From: Christiangramia sp.
GTDB lineage: Bacteria > Bacteroidota > Bacteroidia > Flavobacteriales > Flavobacteriaceae
Assembly (NCBI GenBank): GCA_024635735.1
Contig: JAGXII010000076.1
Location: 1-6,112 of the forward strand
DNA: 6,112 nt
Reading direction: 5' to 3'
Both the position numbers and the translations under genes were made by a program. Positions 5,526 to 6,112 of this stretch are shown piece after piece (position 1 is the first letter of the stretch; each line of letters begins with the position of its first letter). The notes beneath the pieces were generated by a model. That model was not told where the DNA came from. It was given only the letters and a program-made list of their open reading frames with translations, and did no database searches.

Positions 5526-6112
5526 ATGGCTTTAGTAGGGAAAAAATTTCCAAATCTTAGCGTAGATGCTATGAATGAAATGGGAGATACTTTCAAATTA
5601 AATGTGATGGAAGAAGCTCAGAAAAACAACAAAAAAGTATTGCTTTTCTGGTACCCGAAAGATTTCACCTTTGTTTGCCCTACAGAACTACATGCTTTTC
5701 AAAAAGCTCTTGATGAATTTGAAAAAAGGAATGGAATGGTTATCGGAGCATCTTGCGATACTCCAGAAGTTCATTTCGCATGGTTAAATACCCCAAAAGA
5801 TAATGGTGGTATTGAAGGCGTTACTTATCCAATACTTGCAGATTCAAATCGTAACCTAAGTTCAAGACTCGACATCCTTGATATCACGAACGAATCTTAT
5901 GATGAGGAGACCGGTGCTTTAACTGTTGAAGGGGACAACGTGACTTACCGCGCAACCTATTTAATCGACGAAGAAGGAACTGTATTCCACGAAGGTATTA
6001 ACCATATGCCACTTGGAAGAAACGTAAATGAATTCCTAAGATTAATTGATGCCTACACTCACGTTCAGGAAAAAGGAGAAGTTTGTCCTGCAAACTGGGA
6101 AGAAGGTAAAGA
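5526..6112 (+). CDS. 2-Cys peroxiredoxin (AhpC/TSA family), C-terminal end beyond the window
   Basis: A thiol peroxidase that reduces hydrogen peroxide, organic hydroperoxides and possibly peroxynitrite in the cytoplasm. The first 195 residues are visible and in frame to the window edge. From memory, flavobacterial relatives are about 210 residues, so roughly 15-20 are missing. Landmarks: VGKKFPNLSVDA (4-15), WYPKDFTFVCPTE (42-54) with the PxxxTxxC active site (Pro44, Thr48, peroxidatic Cys51), ASCDTPEVHFAW (75-86), YPILAD (101-106), YRATYLID (141-148, active-site Arg142), GRNVNEFLRLIDA (164-176) and GEVCPANW (184-191) with the resolving Cys187. Both cysteines are present, so it is a typical 2-Cys enzyme. 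A segment at about 121-140 (NESYDEETGALTVEGDNVT) is acidic and looks longer than in AhpC of E. coli. It has its own promoter and appears to be independent of nhaC. The reductant partner (AhpF or thioredoxin) cannot be seen. Confidence 0.93.
   Translation, partial: MALVGKKFPNLSVDAMNEMGDTFKLNVMEEAQKNNKKVLLFWYPKDFTFVCPTELHAFQKALDEFEKRNGMVIGASCDTPEVHFAWLNTPKDNGGIEGVTYPILADSNRNLSSRLDILDITNESYDEETGALTVEGDNVTYRATYLIDEEGTVFHEGINHMPLGRNVNEFLRLIDAYTHVQEKGEVCPANWEEGK

Overview
The window looks like chromosomal DNA of a Bacteroidota member, most likely a marine flavobacterium of the Gramella/Christiangramia kind. The signs are AT-rich intergenic DNA, start codons preceded by A-rich stretches instead of Shine-Dalgarno sequences, an exact Bacteroidota-type promoter (TTTG, 18 bp, TAnnTTTG) and flavobacterial-looking proteins. 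The genus is a guess from general resemblance; no search was run.

Layout: (1) 1-1241, minus strand: a 4-aminobutyrate aminotransferase (gabT), intact over 413 residues with its C-terminal tip beyond the left edge. (2) 1242-1842: a 600-bp gene-free stretch carrying a repeat element. The element has four tandem 10-bp units leading into a 13-bp inverted repeat, with a diverged second copy of its right part 174 bp upstream. (3) 1843-2301, minus strand: an Lrp/AsnC-family regulator. (4) 2302-2476: a divergent control region with a candidate minus-strand promoter and a 10-bp direct repeat 31 bp apart. (5) 2477-3691, plus strand: a PLP-dependent Cys/Met-metabolism enzyme, best called methionine gamma-lyase and resembling the plant-type enzyme. 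(6) 3775-3825: a strong intrinsic terminator with a perfect 18-bp stem. (7) 3851-5329, plus strand: an NhaC-family membrane antiporter/transporter. (8) 5452-5480: a clear promoter, followed by a 2-Cys peroxiredoxin from 5526 that runs off the right edge.

The central three genes read as an amino-acid catabolism module. An Lrp-type sensor is divergent from a methionine gamma-lyase, which would yield 2-oxobutyrate, ammonia and methanethiol. Next to them lies an NhaC-family carrier that may import the amino acid (the family includes the proposed methionine transporter MetT) or exchange Na+/H+. The regulator-enzyme arrangement recalls mdeR-mdeA of Pseudomonas putida. GabT feeds GABA nitrogen and carbon into glutamate and succinate semialdehyde. 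The peroxiredoxin appears to be an independent transcription unit.

Nothing here is clearly a wholly new system. The most interesting points are the divergon with its phased repeat, the terminator placed directly before nhaC with no visible promoter after it, and the flavobacterial repeat element.
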